NCBI RefSeq assembly: GCF_024498355.1
Contig: NZ_CP101833.1
Location: 1,283,001 to 1,347,000, forward strand
Direction: 5' to 3'
Source of the DNA: Bacillus pumilus
GTDB lineage: Bacteria; Bacillota; Bacilli; Bacillales; Bacillaceae
DNA: 64,000 nt
How positions within the stretch are numbered: the first letter of the stretch is position 1; each line of letters starts with the position of its first letter. Below the pieces are notes generated by a model that worked only from the letters and a program-made list of their open reading frames with translations, did not search any database and was not told where the DNA came from. Of this stretch, positions 53,704 to 62,511 are shown piece by piece. Position numbers and translations under genes: made by a program.

Positions 53704-54586
53704 AGGTGCAACGGCCGTTGCTGCATCTAAAAGTGGTGGATACTTTGTCGCGGTAAAACGAGAAGGTATTTTCCACTACAGTGTTGAGAGCGGGTGGCAG
53801 CAGCTGTTTAAGCTCAAGCATAAAATTCATGCCATCAGCTATATTGGGCCTTATTTATTTGGTGTTGGTGAAAATGGAACAGTGATCAGGTCAGGGGATG
53901 AGGGCAATACGTGGGCGCTATCGTCATTTCCAACAAATGCAGTTGTTTGGTCTATTACAGGGCGCAAAGATGGTTTTGTGTGCGCACATGGAAAACACAG
54001 TATTTATGTGTCAACCGATTTCGGGATTTCCTGGGAAATTATGAAGCCGTTTGCTCACGTGAATCATCCTCCAGTGATTCGTTCGTTATGTGTTGCAGGT
54101 GATCACCTTTATATTGGAACACAGATTCATGAGGTTCATGGAGGAATATGGGTGTATGACTTGCAGAGTGAACAGATTTTTCTACTAAACAGAGAAGAGC
54201 ATCGAATGACAGCTTCTATGCTGTTCTATGAGGAACATCTTCTTGTCTGTGCGTTAGGCTCAAAAAAAGGCAAGAAAGGATCAGTTCAAATTCTAGACTT
54301 ACATACAAATATTCTACATGATATTCAATCACAGGCCTTCGCTAGAGAAGAATCGTTTTTGGATGTGTCAGAGGATAATGGCATTGTGTATGTGACCACC
54401 TCGCAAGACGAACACGGGTTTTCTAAAGTGTATCAGCTTGATATAGAGCAAAAAGAGCTCAAATGGTTTGATACGATCAAAGGACACGGTTTTCGTGTAG
54501 CCAATCAAAACGAAAATTTTTTCTGCGCGGGTTTATATGAAAGCAAGTTTGTCAGGCCTTATGAGGAGCCTGCGCTGATTCATTGA
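53693..54586 (+). CDS. ykuO: YkuO protein, BNR/beta-propeller-like
   Basis: 297 residues from ATG 53693 (TTG 53684 is an alternative), overlapping ykuN. Asp-box (BNR) type motifs recur: SGDEGNTWALSSFP (~65), STDFGISWEIMKPF (~102), GTQIHEVHGGIWVYD (~138), suggesting a beta-propeller. Its role beside two flavodoxins in a Fur operon is unknown; it could partner the flavodoxins, which is inference. Confidence 0.85.
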   Translation: MFHKGATAVAASKSGGYFVAVKREGIFHYSVESGWQQLFKLKHKIHAISYIGPYLFGVGENGTVIRSGDEGNTWALSSFPTNAVVWSITGRKDGFVCAHGKHSIYVSTDFGISWEIMKPFAHVNHPPVIRSLCVAGDHLYIGTQIHEVHGGIWVYDLQSEQIFLLNREEHRMTASMLFYEEHLLVCALGSKKGKKGSVQILDLHTNILHDIQSQAFAREESFLDVSEDNGIVYVTTSQDEHGFSKVYQLDIEQKELKWFDTIKGHGFRVANQNENFFCAGLYESKFVRPYEEPALIH

Positions 54587-54602
54587 TAAGGAGGAAGAAA
54601 AA

Positions 54603-55061
54603 GTGACAGAAAAGGTTTTATTGGTGTATGCCACGATGTCTGGGAACACAGAAGCAATGGCAGATTTAATTGAAAAAGGATTAAAGGATGCAGGAGCTAG
54701 CGTCGACCGGCATGAAGCGATGGATATTGATGCCGAGCTTCTGAATGATTACTCGCACATTATGTTAGGTGCGTATACATGGGGAGATGGTGATCTTCCA
54801 GATGACTTTATTGATTTATATGAAGAAATGGAAGAGCTTGATTTAACCGGAAAAGCGTTTGCTGTATTCGGTTCCGGAGATACATCTTATGAGCATTTTT
54901 GCGGAGCTGTTGACTTAATCGAAGAAAAAGTGAAGGATCTCGGCGGTGATATTGTCCTGCCATCAGTCAAAATTGAGCTGAATCCAGAAGGAGACGAAGA
55001 AGAGGAATTGATTTCTTTTGGCAAACAATTTATTCAACTTCACCAGCAAGAAGTGGGATAA
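54603..55061 (+). CDS. ykuP: Flavodoxin YkuP
   Basis: Second short-chain flavodoxin, 152 residues, closely paralogous to Yku[13 protein letters not shown] (~10), [13 protein letters not shown] (~57), [12 protein letters not shown] (~90). Very acidic, as flavodoxins are. GTG 54603 follows AAGGAGGAAG. Third gene of the Fur operon. Confidence 0.95.
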   Translation: MTEKVLLVYATMSGNTEAMADLIEKGLKDAGASVDRHEAMDIDAELLNDYSHIMLGAYTWGDGDLPDDFIDLYEEMEELDLTGKAFAVFGSGDTSYEHFCGAVDLIEEKVKDLGGDIVLPSVKIELNPEGDEEEELISFGKQFIQLHQQEVG

Positions 55062-55106
55062 TGGGGCCCGCTTGTTTTATTTTCCATTGAAGAGTCAACT
55101 CTTTCA

Positions 55107-55135
55107 CTTGTCATTAAAACTCTCCTTTGATACAG
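55107..55135 (+). promoter_or_regulatory. Candidate sigma-A promoter of dapH
   Basis: TTGTCA (55107-55112), 17-bp spacer, TACAGT (55130-55135), 35 bp before the dapH ATG. Confidence 0.6.
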
Positions 55136-55170
55136 TAATGAAGTATAAATTAAGAGGAGGACATACATAC

Positions 55171-55881
55171 ATGAAACAAATGGACGCTAATGAAATTATT
55201 TCATTTATTCAAAATAGTACAAAATCAACACCTGTTAAAGTCTATATCAAAGGTGACTTAAAAGATATTGAATTTGGTGAACAGGCAAAAACGTTCATCA
55301 CGGGCAACACAGGTGTTGTCTTCGGTGAGTGGAGTGAAATCCAAGAAGCTCTAGCATCAAACAAAGACAAAATTGAAGATGTTGTTGTGGAAAATGACCG
55401 CCGCAACTCTGCGATTCCTATGTTAGACTTGAAAAACATTAAAGCACGTATTGAACCGGGTGCAATCATTCGTGATCAAGTTGAAATCGGTGATAATGCA
55501 GTCATCATGATGGGTGCTTCTATTAATATCGGTTCTGTGATCGGTGAAGGTACGATGATTGACATGAACGTGGTGCTTGGCGGCCGCGCGACAGTAGGTA
55601 AGAACTGTCATATCGGTGCTGGATCTGTTCTTGCGGGTGTTATTGAGCCGCCATCTGCTAAACCAGTCGTCGTAGAAGATGATGTTGTCATCGGCGCGAA
55701 CGCTGTTGTTTTAGAAGGCGTGACAATTGGTAAAGGAGCGGTTGTAGCAGCTGGTGCGATCGTTGTCAACGATGTTGAGCCTTACACAGTTGTAGCAGGT
55801 ACACCTGCTAAGAAAATCAAAGACATTGATGAAAAAACAAAAGGTAAGACTGAAATTAAACAAGAACTGCGTCAGCTTTAA
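55171..55881 (+). CDS. dapH: Tetrahydrodipicolinate N-acetyltransferase DapH
   Basis: Left-handed beta-helix acetyltransferase of the lysine/diaminopimelate pathway, 236 residues. Hexapeptide repeats run from ~90 to ~210 ([60 protein letters not shown]). ATG 55171 follows AGAGGAGG; the longer frame from 55018 overlaps ykuP. dapL follows; patA is elsewhere in the window. Confidence 0.96.
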   Translation: MKQMDANEIISFIQNSTKSTPVKVYIKGDLKDIEFGEQAKTFITGNTGVVFGEWSEIQEALASNKDKIEDVVVENDRRNSAIPMLDLKNIKARIEPGAIIRDQVEIGDNAVIMMGASINIGSVIGEGTMIDMNVVLGGRATVGKNCHIGAGSVLAGVIEPPSAKPVVVEDDVVIGANAVVLEGVTIGKGAVVAAGAIVVNDVEPYTVVAGTPAKKIKDIDEKTKGKTEIKQELRQL

Positions 55882-55907
55882 TTCATACAATTCGCAGCAG
55901 AAGACAT

Positions 55908-55936
55908 AGACGTGGATGATATATCCACGTCTTATT
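55908..55936 (+). terminator. Hairpin between dapH and dapL
   Basis: AGACGTGGAT / ATCCACGTCTTATT; strong stem with poor T-tract, so it may only partly stop dapH transcription before dapL. Confidence 0.5.
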
Positions 55937-55963
55937 CGTATAGTGGAAAGGAAGCGAGTTCAC

Positions 55964-57094
55964 TTGTTAAATCGTGAGCAATTAATATCCATTCGAAGAG
56001 ATTTACACCAAATTCCCGAGCTTGGTTTCCAAGAATTTAAAACACAAGCGTATCTCATCAAGCATCTCGACACGTATTCAAAGGATCGAGTAGAGATTGA
56101 AACATGGCGGACTGGACTTTTTGTGAAAGTGAAGGGAACAAATGCCGCGCGCGTATTTGCTTATCGTGCAGATATGGACGGTTTATCTATTCCTGAGGAA
56201 ACTGGGTATCCATTTCAATCTGTGCATGAAGGGAAAATGCATGCATGTGGACATGACCTTCATATGACCATTGCCCTTGGTATCATTGATTATTTCGTTC
56301 ACCAGCCAATCAAAGAAGATATCCTATTTATTTTTCAACCAGCAGAAGAAGGGCCAGGCGGAGCTGAACCGATGCTTGCAAGTGATGTTTTGAAAAAGTG
56401 GACGCCAGACTTTATTACAGCGCTGCATATTGCACCTGAGTATCCAGTCGGAACGATTGCAACAAAGCCTGGGCTATTATTTGCCAATACGAGTGAACTT
56501 GTGATCGATCTTGAAGGAAAAGGCGGACATGCCGCTTACCCTCATTTAGCGAATGATATGGTTGTCGCTGCAAGTGCACTTGTAGGTCAGCTGCAATCTG
56601 TCATTTCTCGTAATGTCGATCCACTTGATAGTGCAGTGATTACAGTCGGAACGATTACGGGAGGAACTGCTCAAAATATCATTGCTCAACATGCCAAACT
56701 TGACGGAACCATTCGCACGCTCTCACCAGAGTCTATGGAAAAGGTGAGAAAGCGAATTGAAGCGCTAGCAAAAGGAATTGAAATTGGCTACGAATGCAAG
56801 GCAACAGTTCGATACCCTTCATCTTATTACGAAGTGGATAATTCAAAGGACCTGACAGAAGAATTTATGTCATATGTAGCCAAAGAAGGGCTTGCGAATG
56901 TAATTGAATGTAGAGAAGCCATGACAGGAGAAGATTTTGGCTACATGCTGAAAAAATATCCTGGCTTCATGTTTTGGTTAGGGGTAGATTCAGAATATGG
57001 TCTGCACCATGCAAAACTCATGCCTGATGAAAAGGCCATCGAAACGGCTGTAAATGTCATGACGGCTTATTTTAAAAAGCAAGCGGGTGAATGA
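55964..57094 (+). CDS. dapL: N-acetyldiaminopimelate deacetylase DapL (YkuR)
   Basis: M20-family metallopeptidase-type deacetylase, 376 residues from TTG 55964 (9 bp after AAGGAAG). Metal ligands: [14 protein letters not shown] (~75), ACGHDLHMT (~100), [14 protein letters not shown] (~135) and the final His in GLHHAKLMP. Last step making meso/LL-DAP in the acetyl branch. ykuS begins just downstream. Confidence 0.92.
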   Translation: MLNREQLISIRRDLHQIPELGFQEFKTQAYLIKHLDTYSKDRVEIETWRTGLFVKVKGTNAARVFAYRADMDGLSIPEETGYPFQSVHEGKMHACGHDLHMTIALGIIDYFVHQPIKEDILFIFQPAEEGPGGAEPMLASDVLKKWTPDFITALHIAPEYPVGTIATKPGLLFANTSELVIDLEGKGGHAAYPHLANDMVVAASALVGQLQSVISRNVDPLDSAVITVGTITGGTAQNIIAQHAKLDGTIRTLSPESMEKVRKRIEALAKGIEIGYECKATVRYPSSYYEVDNSKDLTEEFMSYVAKEGLANVIECREAMTGEDFGYMLKKYPGFMFWLGVDSEYGLHHAKLMPDEKAIETAVNVMTAYFKKQAGE

Positions 57095-57144
57095 ATAATC
57101 GTGCTGCCTCCTGTACACCTTATGACCAGGAGGTGTTCTTGATT

Positions 57145-57387
57145 ATGACAAGAATTGGTGTAGAACCATCTTTATCCGATGTAGAAGAACTTTTGAAGCA
57201 AAAAGGGTATGACGTCGTACGTATTCAAAATGAACAACAAATGGATCAGTGTGACTGCTATGTGGTGACAGGACTAGATTCAAATGTTCTTGGCATTTCA
57301 GACACAACGACAAAGGCATCCGTCATTACAGCGTCAGGTATGACGGCTGATGAAATTTGTCAAGAAGTAGAACAGCGTGTTCAATAA
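57145..57387 (+). CDS. ykuS: UPF0180 family protein YkuS
   Basis: 80 residues from ATG 57145: MTRIGVEPSLSDVEELLKQKG, CDCYVVTGLDSNVLGISDTT and a Thr/Ser-rich end. AGGAGGTG upstream; TTG 57139 is a possible alternative start. Function unknown. Convergent with ykuT. Confidence 0.85.
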   Translation: MTRIGVEPSLSDVEELLKQKGYDVVRIQNEQQMDQCDCYVVTGLDSNVLGISDTTTKASVITASGMTADEICQEVEQRVQ

Positions 57388-57410
57388 AACAAGCAAAAAG
57401 AACCGGTAGA

Positions 57411-58228
57411 TTATGAACCCGGTTCTTTTTGCTTTTTCTCTATATCGAGTACTTCTTTCATTTTTTTGCGCAAGATTCGTTCTACCCGCCACTGCTCCAT
57501 TGTTTCGGTTTTCGCAATGATACGCAGCACGAGGGAAGACGAACCGAACGCCTCCACTCCGACCACTTGCGGTCCTTCAATAATCTGAGGTGTTTCTGCC
57601 CGTACCTCATCACAGGCTGCTTGTAAGGCTGTAATCATCTGATCCACATTTTCATTTGGAGATAATTCAATATCAACCAGTGCCTGCATGGTCCCTCTTG
57701 AATGGTTACTAACATTCAGTATGCTTCGATTTGGAATGAAATGAAGGGTGCCATCAAAGCTTCGAAGCTGTGTAGTTCTAAGTCCGATTTGTTCTACGAT
57801 GCCATCAAAGCCTGCAACCGTGATATACTCACCTACATCAAATTGTTTTTCTAATAGAATAAAAAATCCTGTCACAATATCACTCACTAGTCCCTGTGCG
57901 CCAAAACCGATTGCAAGCCCAACAACACCTGCGCCAGCTAGCAAAGCAGTCGGATTATAATGAAATAAGTCGAGGATCATGACAACTAGAATAAAAATCA
58001 ATAAGTAGGCGAAGATATTTAACGTAAGACTTTGCAGCGTCTGAGCTCTTGATGAAGGACTTCATGCTTCTCAGAGAATGTTGAATAGGCACGCTTAATC
58101 ATCTTGTTTCCTATAGCTCTGATGATAAAATAAATCAAAAAAATAGCGATTAATTTTAGCAAAATTATACTGCTATTGAGGATGATGGAAACCCAATCTA
58201 CTTGTTCAAATGCTGTTATGATCTTCAA
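57411..58228 (-). pseudogene. ykuT: Mechanosensitive channel YkuT (MscS family), frameshifted
   Basis: N-terminal part (58228-58019: first helix ILLKLIAIFLIYFIIRAIG) and the main part (58001-57411: pore helix [20 protein letters not shown], beta domain, C-term) are in different frames. Near 58055, the first frame reads [11 protein letters not shown] and stops; the other continues [20 protein letters not shown] into the second part, fitting YkuT. A one-base indel explains this. Either a pseudogene or a sequencing error. Full YkuT is ~267 residues. Confidence 0.85.
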
Positions 58229-58365
58229 AATCTTTCTATGTATGCTCTAAAAGAGAAGCTAATCATTTGTTCCCTCATGCAAGTCATGTTAAACTTTTGT
58301 TAGTTGGAGCGAGAGATTGTGACGAATCGTTAATTAAATTTATTATTAATTAATATTGACTAAAA

Positions 58366-58394
58366 ATCGCTTAAGTATTATAATTATATTTGTG
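58366..58394 (+). promoter_or_regulatory. Sigma-A promoter of ykuU
   Basis: TTGACT (58366-58371), 17-bp spacer, TATAAT (58389-58394), near consensus. Confidence 0.75.
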
Positions 58395-58406
58395 AAGTTA
58401 TTAACT

Positions 58407-58462
58407 AAATGAGAATTTCATCTTTTGATTCTCATTTTATATACAGCTAAGAAGTCTGTATA
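58407..58462 (+). promoter_or_regulatory. Two hairpins in the ykuU leader
   Basis: AAATGAGAAT / ATTCTCATTT (58407-58437) and TATACAG / CTGTATA (58440-58462) directly downstream of the promoter and before the RBS TGGAGGG. The first has perfect 10-bp pairing and a short T-run, the second 7 bp. They may stabilise or attenuate the mRNA. Confidence 0.45.
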
Positions 58463-58491
58463 AAGATATTATTTTATGGAGGGATTTACAT

Positions 58492-59034
58492 ATGGCAGAG
58501 CGTTTTGTAGGAAAACAAGCTCCACGTTTTGAAATGGAAGCAGTACTTGCTAACAAGGAATTTGGTAAAGTAAGTTTAGAGGAAAACATGAAGAATGACA
58601 AATGGACAGTTCTTTTCTTCTATCCAATGGATTTCACATTTGTTTGCCCAACTGAAATTACAGCAATGAGCGATCGTTATGATGAGTTTGAAGACTTAGA
58701 TGCAGAAATCATTGGTGTATCTACTGATACAATCCATACCCATCTTGCTTGGATCAACACAGATCGTAAAGACAATGGTCTAGGTGAATTAAAATACCCG
58801 CTAGCTGCTGACACAAACCACACAGTATCTAGAGAATACGGCGTTTTAATTGAAGAAGAAGGAATTGCACTTCGCGGTCTATTCATCATTAACCCAGAAG
58901 GCGAACTTCAATATCAAACAGTATTCCACAACAATATCGGTCGTGATGTAGATGAGACATTACGTGTTCTTCAAGCATTACAAACTGGTGGACTTTGCCC
59001 AGCGAACTGGAAGCCTGGTCAAAAAACACTTTAA
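58492..59034 (+). CDS. ykuU: 2-Cys peroxiredoxin YkuU
   Basis: AhpC/Prx1-type peroxiredoxin, 180 residues. Peroxidatic Cys in FYPMDFTFVCPTEITA (~52), resolving Cys in GGLCPANW (~169). Reduces hydrogen peroxide and organic peroxides. GGAGG upstream. Followed in B. subtilis directly by ykuV; here the repeat copy 3 separates them. Confidence 0.93.
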   Translation: MAERFVGKQAPRFEMEAVLANKEFGKVSLEENMKNDKWTVLFFYPMDFTFVCPTEITAMSDRYDEFEDLDAEIIGVSTDTIHTHLAWINTDRKDNGLGELKYPLAADTNHTVSREYGVLIEEEGIALRGLFIINPEGELQYQTVFHNNIGRDVDETLRVLQALQTGGLCPANWKPGQKTL

Positions 59035-59056
59035 TTGATAGCTGAAGAAGCAGGAG

Positions 59057-59077
59057 GGTCTAACTGATGTTAGACCT
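59057..59077. repeat. Left copy of a duplicated ykuU terminator hairpin
   Basis: 21-bp palindrome (GGTCTAAC / GTTAGACC arms). An identical 21-bp copy lies at 59254-59274 on the far side of repeat copy 3. The left copy has lost the T-tract; the right copy keeps TTTTT. Confidence 0.85.
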
Positions 59078-59252
59078 CAGATTGTTGACAAAGGGCTAAA
59101 ATGAACTTTATTTTAGCCCTTTGTCTTCTTTTCAGCGTGATAGAAAACCTTTGCAGTCTAGGAAGGACGAGTACCGGAGCAGAGCGAATGTGACATTCGT
59201 GAGCACCGGCACGCAGTACTGACACCGAATGCGAGGGTTTGTCTACACGCTG
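59078..59252 (-). repeat. MITE-like intergenic repeat, copy 3 (175 bp, inverted)
   Basis: Same element as at 29089, reverse orientation, both ends complete: CAGATTGTTGACAAA at the left and TTTGTCTACACGCTG at the right (imperfect inverted repeats, 12 of 15). It splits the ykuU-ykuV pair and is flanked by an identical 21-bp hairpin on each side. Confidence 0.88.
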
Positions 59253-59253
59253 G

Positions 59254-59278
59254 GGTCTAACTGATGTTAGACCTTTTT
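59254..59278 (+). terminator. Right copy of the ykuU terminator hairpin
   Basis: GGTCTAAC / GTTAGACC with TTTTT, an intrinsic terminator immediately upstream of ykuV. Read with 59057-59077. Confidence 0.75.
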
Positions 59279-59313
59279 GTTTCGACACATACAATGGATG
59301 GAGGCGCTTCATA

Positions 59314-59772
59314 ATGAAATTACGTCAAGCAATGCCAGAACTAACTGGTGCAAAAGAGTGGTTAAATGGAGAAGTAACAAAAGAAGATCTAATTGGTGAT
59401 AAACCAACATTGATTCATTTCTGGTCAGTTAGCTGTCATCTTTGTAAAGAGGCAATGCCTCAAGTCAATCAATTCCGTGATGAATACAAGGATCAACTAA
59501 ACGTTGTGGCTGTGCATATGCCGCGTTCAGAGGATGATCTCGATCTAGAAAAAATCAAAGAGGTTGCAAAAGAGCATGAAATCACTCAGCCAATCTTTGT
59601 GGACAGTGATCATCAATTAACAGAAGCCTTTGAAAACGAATATGTACCTGCGTATTATGTATTTGATAAAACAGGTGCTTTACGTCACTTCCAAGCTGGC
59701 GGAAGCGGTATGAAAATGCTTGAAAAACGTGTCAATCGAGTTCTTTCTGAGTCTGAAAAGACTGCAGAATAG
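59314..59772 (+). CDS. ykuV: Thiol-disulfide oxidoreductase YkuV
   Basis: 152-residue thioredoxin-fold, ResA/TlpA-like protein with active site WSVSCHLCKEAM (CxxC, ~40-45) and cis-Pro in VPAYYVFDK. No signal peptide, so cytoplasmic. ATG 59314 follows TGGAGGCG; the longer frame from 59239 starts inside the repeat and is not used. Its promoter may be lost or taken over by the repeat, as it must be transcribed past a terminator. Confidence 0.88.
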   Translation: MKLRQAMPELTGAKEWLNGEVTKEDLIGDKPTLIHFWSVSCHLCKEAMPQVNQFRDEYKDQLNVVAVHMPRSEDDLDLEKIKEVAKEHEITQPIFVDSDHQLTEAFENEYVPAYYVFDKTGALRHFQAGGSGMKMLEKRVNRVLSESEKTAE

Positions 59773-59776
59773 GCTT

Positions 59777-59800
59777 TCCCCCCATGAATGGGGGTTTTTT
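59777..59800 (+). terminator. Terminator of ykuV
   Basis: CCCCCAT / ATGGGGG hairpin with six T. Confidence 0.78.
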
Positions 59801-59802
59801 CA

Positions 59803-60254
59803 TGGGCAAAAATAGGCGACAGATTGCACAGGATGGACTGTTCATGTAGGTGTTATTCCTAAGAAAAGAGAAAATGAGGGAGTTTATTAAAAAATATCCC
59901 TGAAACAAAAAGGTATTACGACCTATTTACATTTTTATTTTGAAATGAAAATGTAAAGATTTTAACTTTTTACTATTCAGAACGTTTTTGCACAAAAGAA
60001 ATTTCAGTTTGGTAAATAACTATATAAATCAAGTAGTATAAGCATTTATTCAAATTTTTTACAATATTTTAAAGTTTGTCAAAAGCCTATAGTGGCAGTG
60101 AAATGGGTGCCGATTTTTCCTCTTTGGCAAAATTTTAGTTGAAAATACCTACCTGATAGCAAATTGTAAAATGATAAAAAAATAGTTGATAAAATTAGTT
60201 TTCTAATCTAATATTTACTATAGAATATTTTTTATATGATGAGGGGGAAATCCA
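59803..60254. other. Long AT-rich leader region of rok, no gene
   Basis: About 450 bp without an ORF of note. A candidate promoter TTGATA-N17-TAATAT (60186-60114 reading 60186-60191 and 60109 relative to block; TTGATA 60186-60191, TAATAT 60209-60214) stands near its end. Rok binds AT-rich DNA and represses its own gene in B. subtilis, so the A+T tracts (60000-60240) are possible operator. Confidence 0.5.
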
Positions 60255-60836
60255 TTGTTTAATGAGAGGGAAGCGTTACGTTTACGATTGGAACAACTAA
60301 ATGAAGCAGAAGTGAAGGTCATTCGTGAATATCAAATTGAACGAGATGCGATTTATGCAAAATTAAGAGAATTAGACCGTCAAGGAACAGGTCTAGTGGC
60401 AGATACAAAAAAAGAAGTGCGTACAGAGAGAAAGACGGATTCATTGCCTGTATTAGCTGAGCTAGCTGCACAAGAAATGAGAAGCTACCAGCAGCCGGCA
60501 CAATCACAATCAAACGCTACATCACCTTTAGGAACAGGTCAGCTAAACGGTGCACCTGTAGGTATTCCTGAAGGATCTACAAGACGCAGAAGAGGCACAG
60601 CTCGACCTGGTTCAAAGGCAGCTAAGCTTCGTGAAGCTGCGATCAAAACGTTAAAGCGTCATAATGCGGCAATTAAAAGCTCAGAGCTTCAAAAAGAGAT
60701 TGAAAAAGAGAGCGGTCTTGAAATCCCAAATATGACCACGTTTATGCAAAGCTTAATTAAAATGTACCCTGAAGTGAAGAAGCCTTATCGCGGACAGTAT
60801 ATTTTAGAAGGCGATATTCAAACAGAAGACGAATAA
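60255..60836 (+). CDS. rok: Repressor of comK, Rok
   Basis: 193-residue nucleoid protein that silences horizontally acquired AT-rich genes and represses comK. N-terminal coiled-coil oligomerisation (LRLRLEQLNEAEVKVIREYQIE), a neutral Gln/Ala/Pro linker, and a C-terminal winged helix with the basic RRRRGTARPGSKAAKLRE and MTTFMQSLIKMYPEVKKPYRG. TTG 60255 follows GAGGGGG. Downstream terminator. Confidence 0.92.
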   Translation: MFNEREALRLRLEQLNEAEVKVIREYQIERDAIYAKLRELDRQGTGLVADTKKEVRTERKTDSLPVLAELAAQEMRSYQQPAQSQSNATSPLGTGQLNGAPVGIPEGSTRRRRGTARPGSKAAKLREAAIKTLKRHNAAIKSSELQKEIEKESGLEIPNMTTFMQSLIKMYPEVKKPYRGQYILEGDIQTEDE

Positions 60837-60840
60837 ATAA

Positions 60841-60880
60841 AAAAGAAACTGCTGGGCGTAAAAGCCGGCAGTTTTTTTAT
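60841..60880. terminator. Terminator rok / yknT
   Basis: AAACTGCTGGGC / GCCGGCAGTTTTTTT hairpin between convergent genes. Confidence 0.8.
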
Positions 60881-60899
60881 TTCTTACATCATGAGCTGA

Positions 60900-61817
60900 T
60901 CACTTCTTTTGATCAACTGTATAGACAACCTTTCGTTCTTTAGGCATGTGATCATGCTGTTTCTTGAATCCGTCGATCTTCACTGTCATGACTTCTCCAT
61001 TACGCTGCACCGCATCGACTTGTGCCTGGAGTGTTTGAACTTGTTCATTTAGTTTTTTCAAAATAGGTTCAATTTCTTCCGTTGTTTGCAGGATGGTGTC
61101 TCGTGAGAATGGCTGTGGATTTGTTTGAGCTGACTGGTCAATATCAGCAAAATGAGATGCGATCCATTCCTCACTTTCTGCTAACTGTTTTTGATAGCTT
61201 GTGAGCGCTTCATAAAAAATCGCTTCCTTTGCCTTTTCAATTTGCAGTAATTTTTCTTGTGTTTCATAAAAACGCTCCTGAAGATGCCTGACGCCTTCCT
61301 GTAATAAATGGAGCTCTGCGTTTTTATCGTTTAGTGTTTGCTGCAGCTTTTCAATCACAGCTGATAATGTATTCCCTTTTTTCTCCTCTTTTGAAAGCAG
61401 CTGATCTTGATCCTGTAACCGTTCATTTAATTGTTGAGAGATTTCCTTATATTTTACAACTTTCAAATGCAGCCGGTGCTTTTCTTCTGTTTCTTTTCTT
61501 CTATGATAGGTTTCCTTTTGCAGCATCTCATGGAGAAGGACCATTTTATGTAATAATTCCGATTTACTATAGGAGAGATCCTGTATTTTAGATGCAGCAT
61601 CGTCTTGATCAATGGTCATTTCATCCAATTGTTGTTTTAATTCAGTGAAATCCTTTTTCATCTCATGATATTCTTGAGTTAACTTCTTATTTTTAGAATA
61701 CGTATATGTGGACTGTAAATCAGAAATCATTTGTTGATATTTGGCAGTTTCAGCTTTTAAATATAAATTCTCTTGAGACAGATCATGGAATAGGGGAGAA
61801 GCATGGCGCCGGTTCAT
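60900..61817 (-). CDS. yknT: Sporulation protein YknT (Cse15), coiled coil
   Basis: 305 residues, almost wholly coiled coil: heptad-rich segments TYSKNKKLTQEYHEMKKDF ... KLNEQVQTLQAQVDAV. In B. subtilis it is a sigma-E-controlled mother-cell protein. ATG 61817 follows AAGGAGGG; seven codons upstream are dispensable. Function at the molecular level unknown. Confidence 0.85.
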   Translation of the reverse strand: MNRRHASPLFHDLSQENLYLKAETAKYQQMISDLQSTYTYSKNKKLTQEYHEMKKDFTELKQQLDEMTIDQDDAASKIQDLSYSKSELLHKMVLLHEMLQKETYHRRKETEEKHRLHLKVVKYKEISQQLNERLQDQDQLLSKEEKKGNTLSAVIEKLQQTLNDKNAELHLLQEGVRHLQERFYETQEKLLQIEKAKEAIFYEALTSYQKQLAESEEWIASHFADIDQSAQTNPQPFSRDTILQTTEEIEPILKKLNEQVQTLQAQVDAVQRNGEVMTVKIDGFKKQHDHMPKERKVVYTVDQKK

Positions 61818-61897
61818 AGGTAGACCCTCCTTATTCATGTTACCAATAAAGTATGCGAAATGAGTGTAATTAGAACAACCATATCAAAGGGGATGAG

Positions 61898-62482
61898 ATG
61901 ATGAGCGTAGTGAATGTGATATTAGCTGGAGGAGCTTCCAGACGTTTTGGAGAACCAAAGGCAAGTCATATGTATCAAGGGAAACCACTGTATGAGCATG
62001 TTAAAAAGCAGCTATTGGATGGACAAACCATCATCATCAGTCATCCAGTGCTTCTGCCTTTTTTCGAAGCAAGAGGTGAACAAGCTGTCTGGTTAGATGA
62101 TGAACAGATGCGCGGGTGCGGGCCGCTTGCCGGCATATATACCGCTATGCAAAAGCAAGATGCAGACTGGTATTTGGTGACTGCATGTGATATGCCTTTC
62201 ATACGAAAAGAGACAGCCGAGGCATTATCGTCCTATTGCAACGAGCATACAGATGCCGTTGTCCCGCTTGTGCAGGGCAGGTTACAACCTTTGTTTGCGC
62301 TTTATCACCGCCGCTGTCTTCCGTTTATTCACGCGTGTTTAAAAGAGAAACAATTAGCGATTAAAGACTTGCTTCATAAGCTTAAGGTGCGCGTTGTTCC
62401 AGAGGACGAACTAAACGTGACATCAAACGAATTTCACAATATCAATAAAAGAAGCGATTTACCTGAAAACGGTATGATATGA
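61898..62482 (+). CDS. mobA: Molybdenum cofactor guanylyltransferase MobA
   Basis: Adds GMP to molybdopterin. 194 residues, nucleotidyltransferase fold. Nucleotide loop [15 protein letters not shown] (~8-22), [14 protein letters not shown] and TACDMPFI (metal Asp). AAAGGGG precedes ATG 61898; a second ATG at 61901 is equally possible. Overlaps moeB's frame by four bases, so an operon. Confidence 0.92.
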   Translation: MMSVVNVILAGGASRRFGEPKASHMYQGKPLYEHVKKQLLDGQTIIISHPVLLPFFEARGEQAVWLDDEQMRGCGPLAGIYTAMQKQDADWYLVTACDMPFIRKETAEALSSYCNEHTDAVVPLVQGRLQPLFALYHRRCLPFIHACLKEKQLAIKDLLHKLKVRVVPEDELNVTSNEFHNINKRSDLPENGMI

Positions 62483-62511
62483 TACATAAAAACGGTGAGG
62501 AGAGAACAGCA

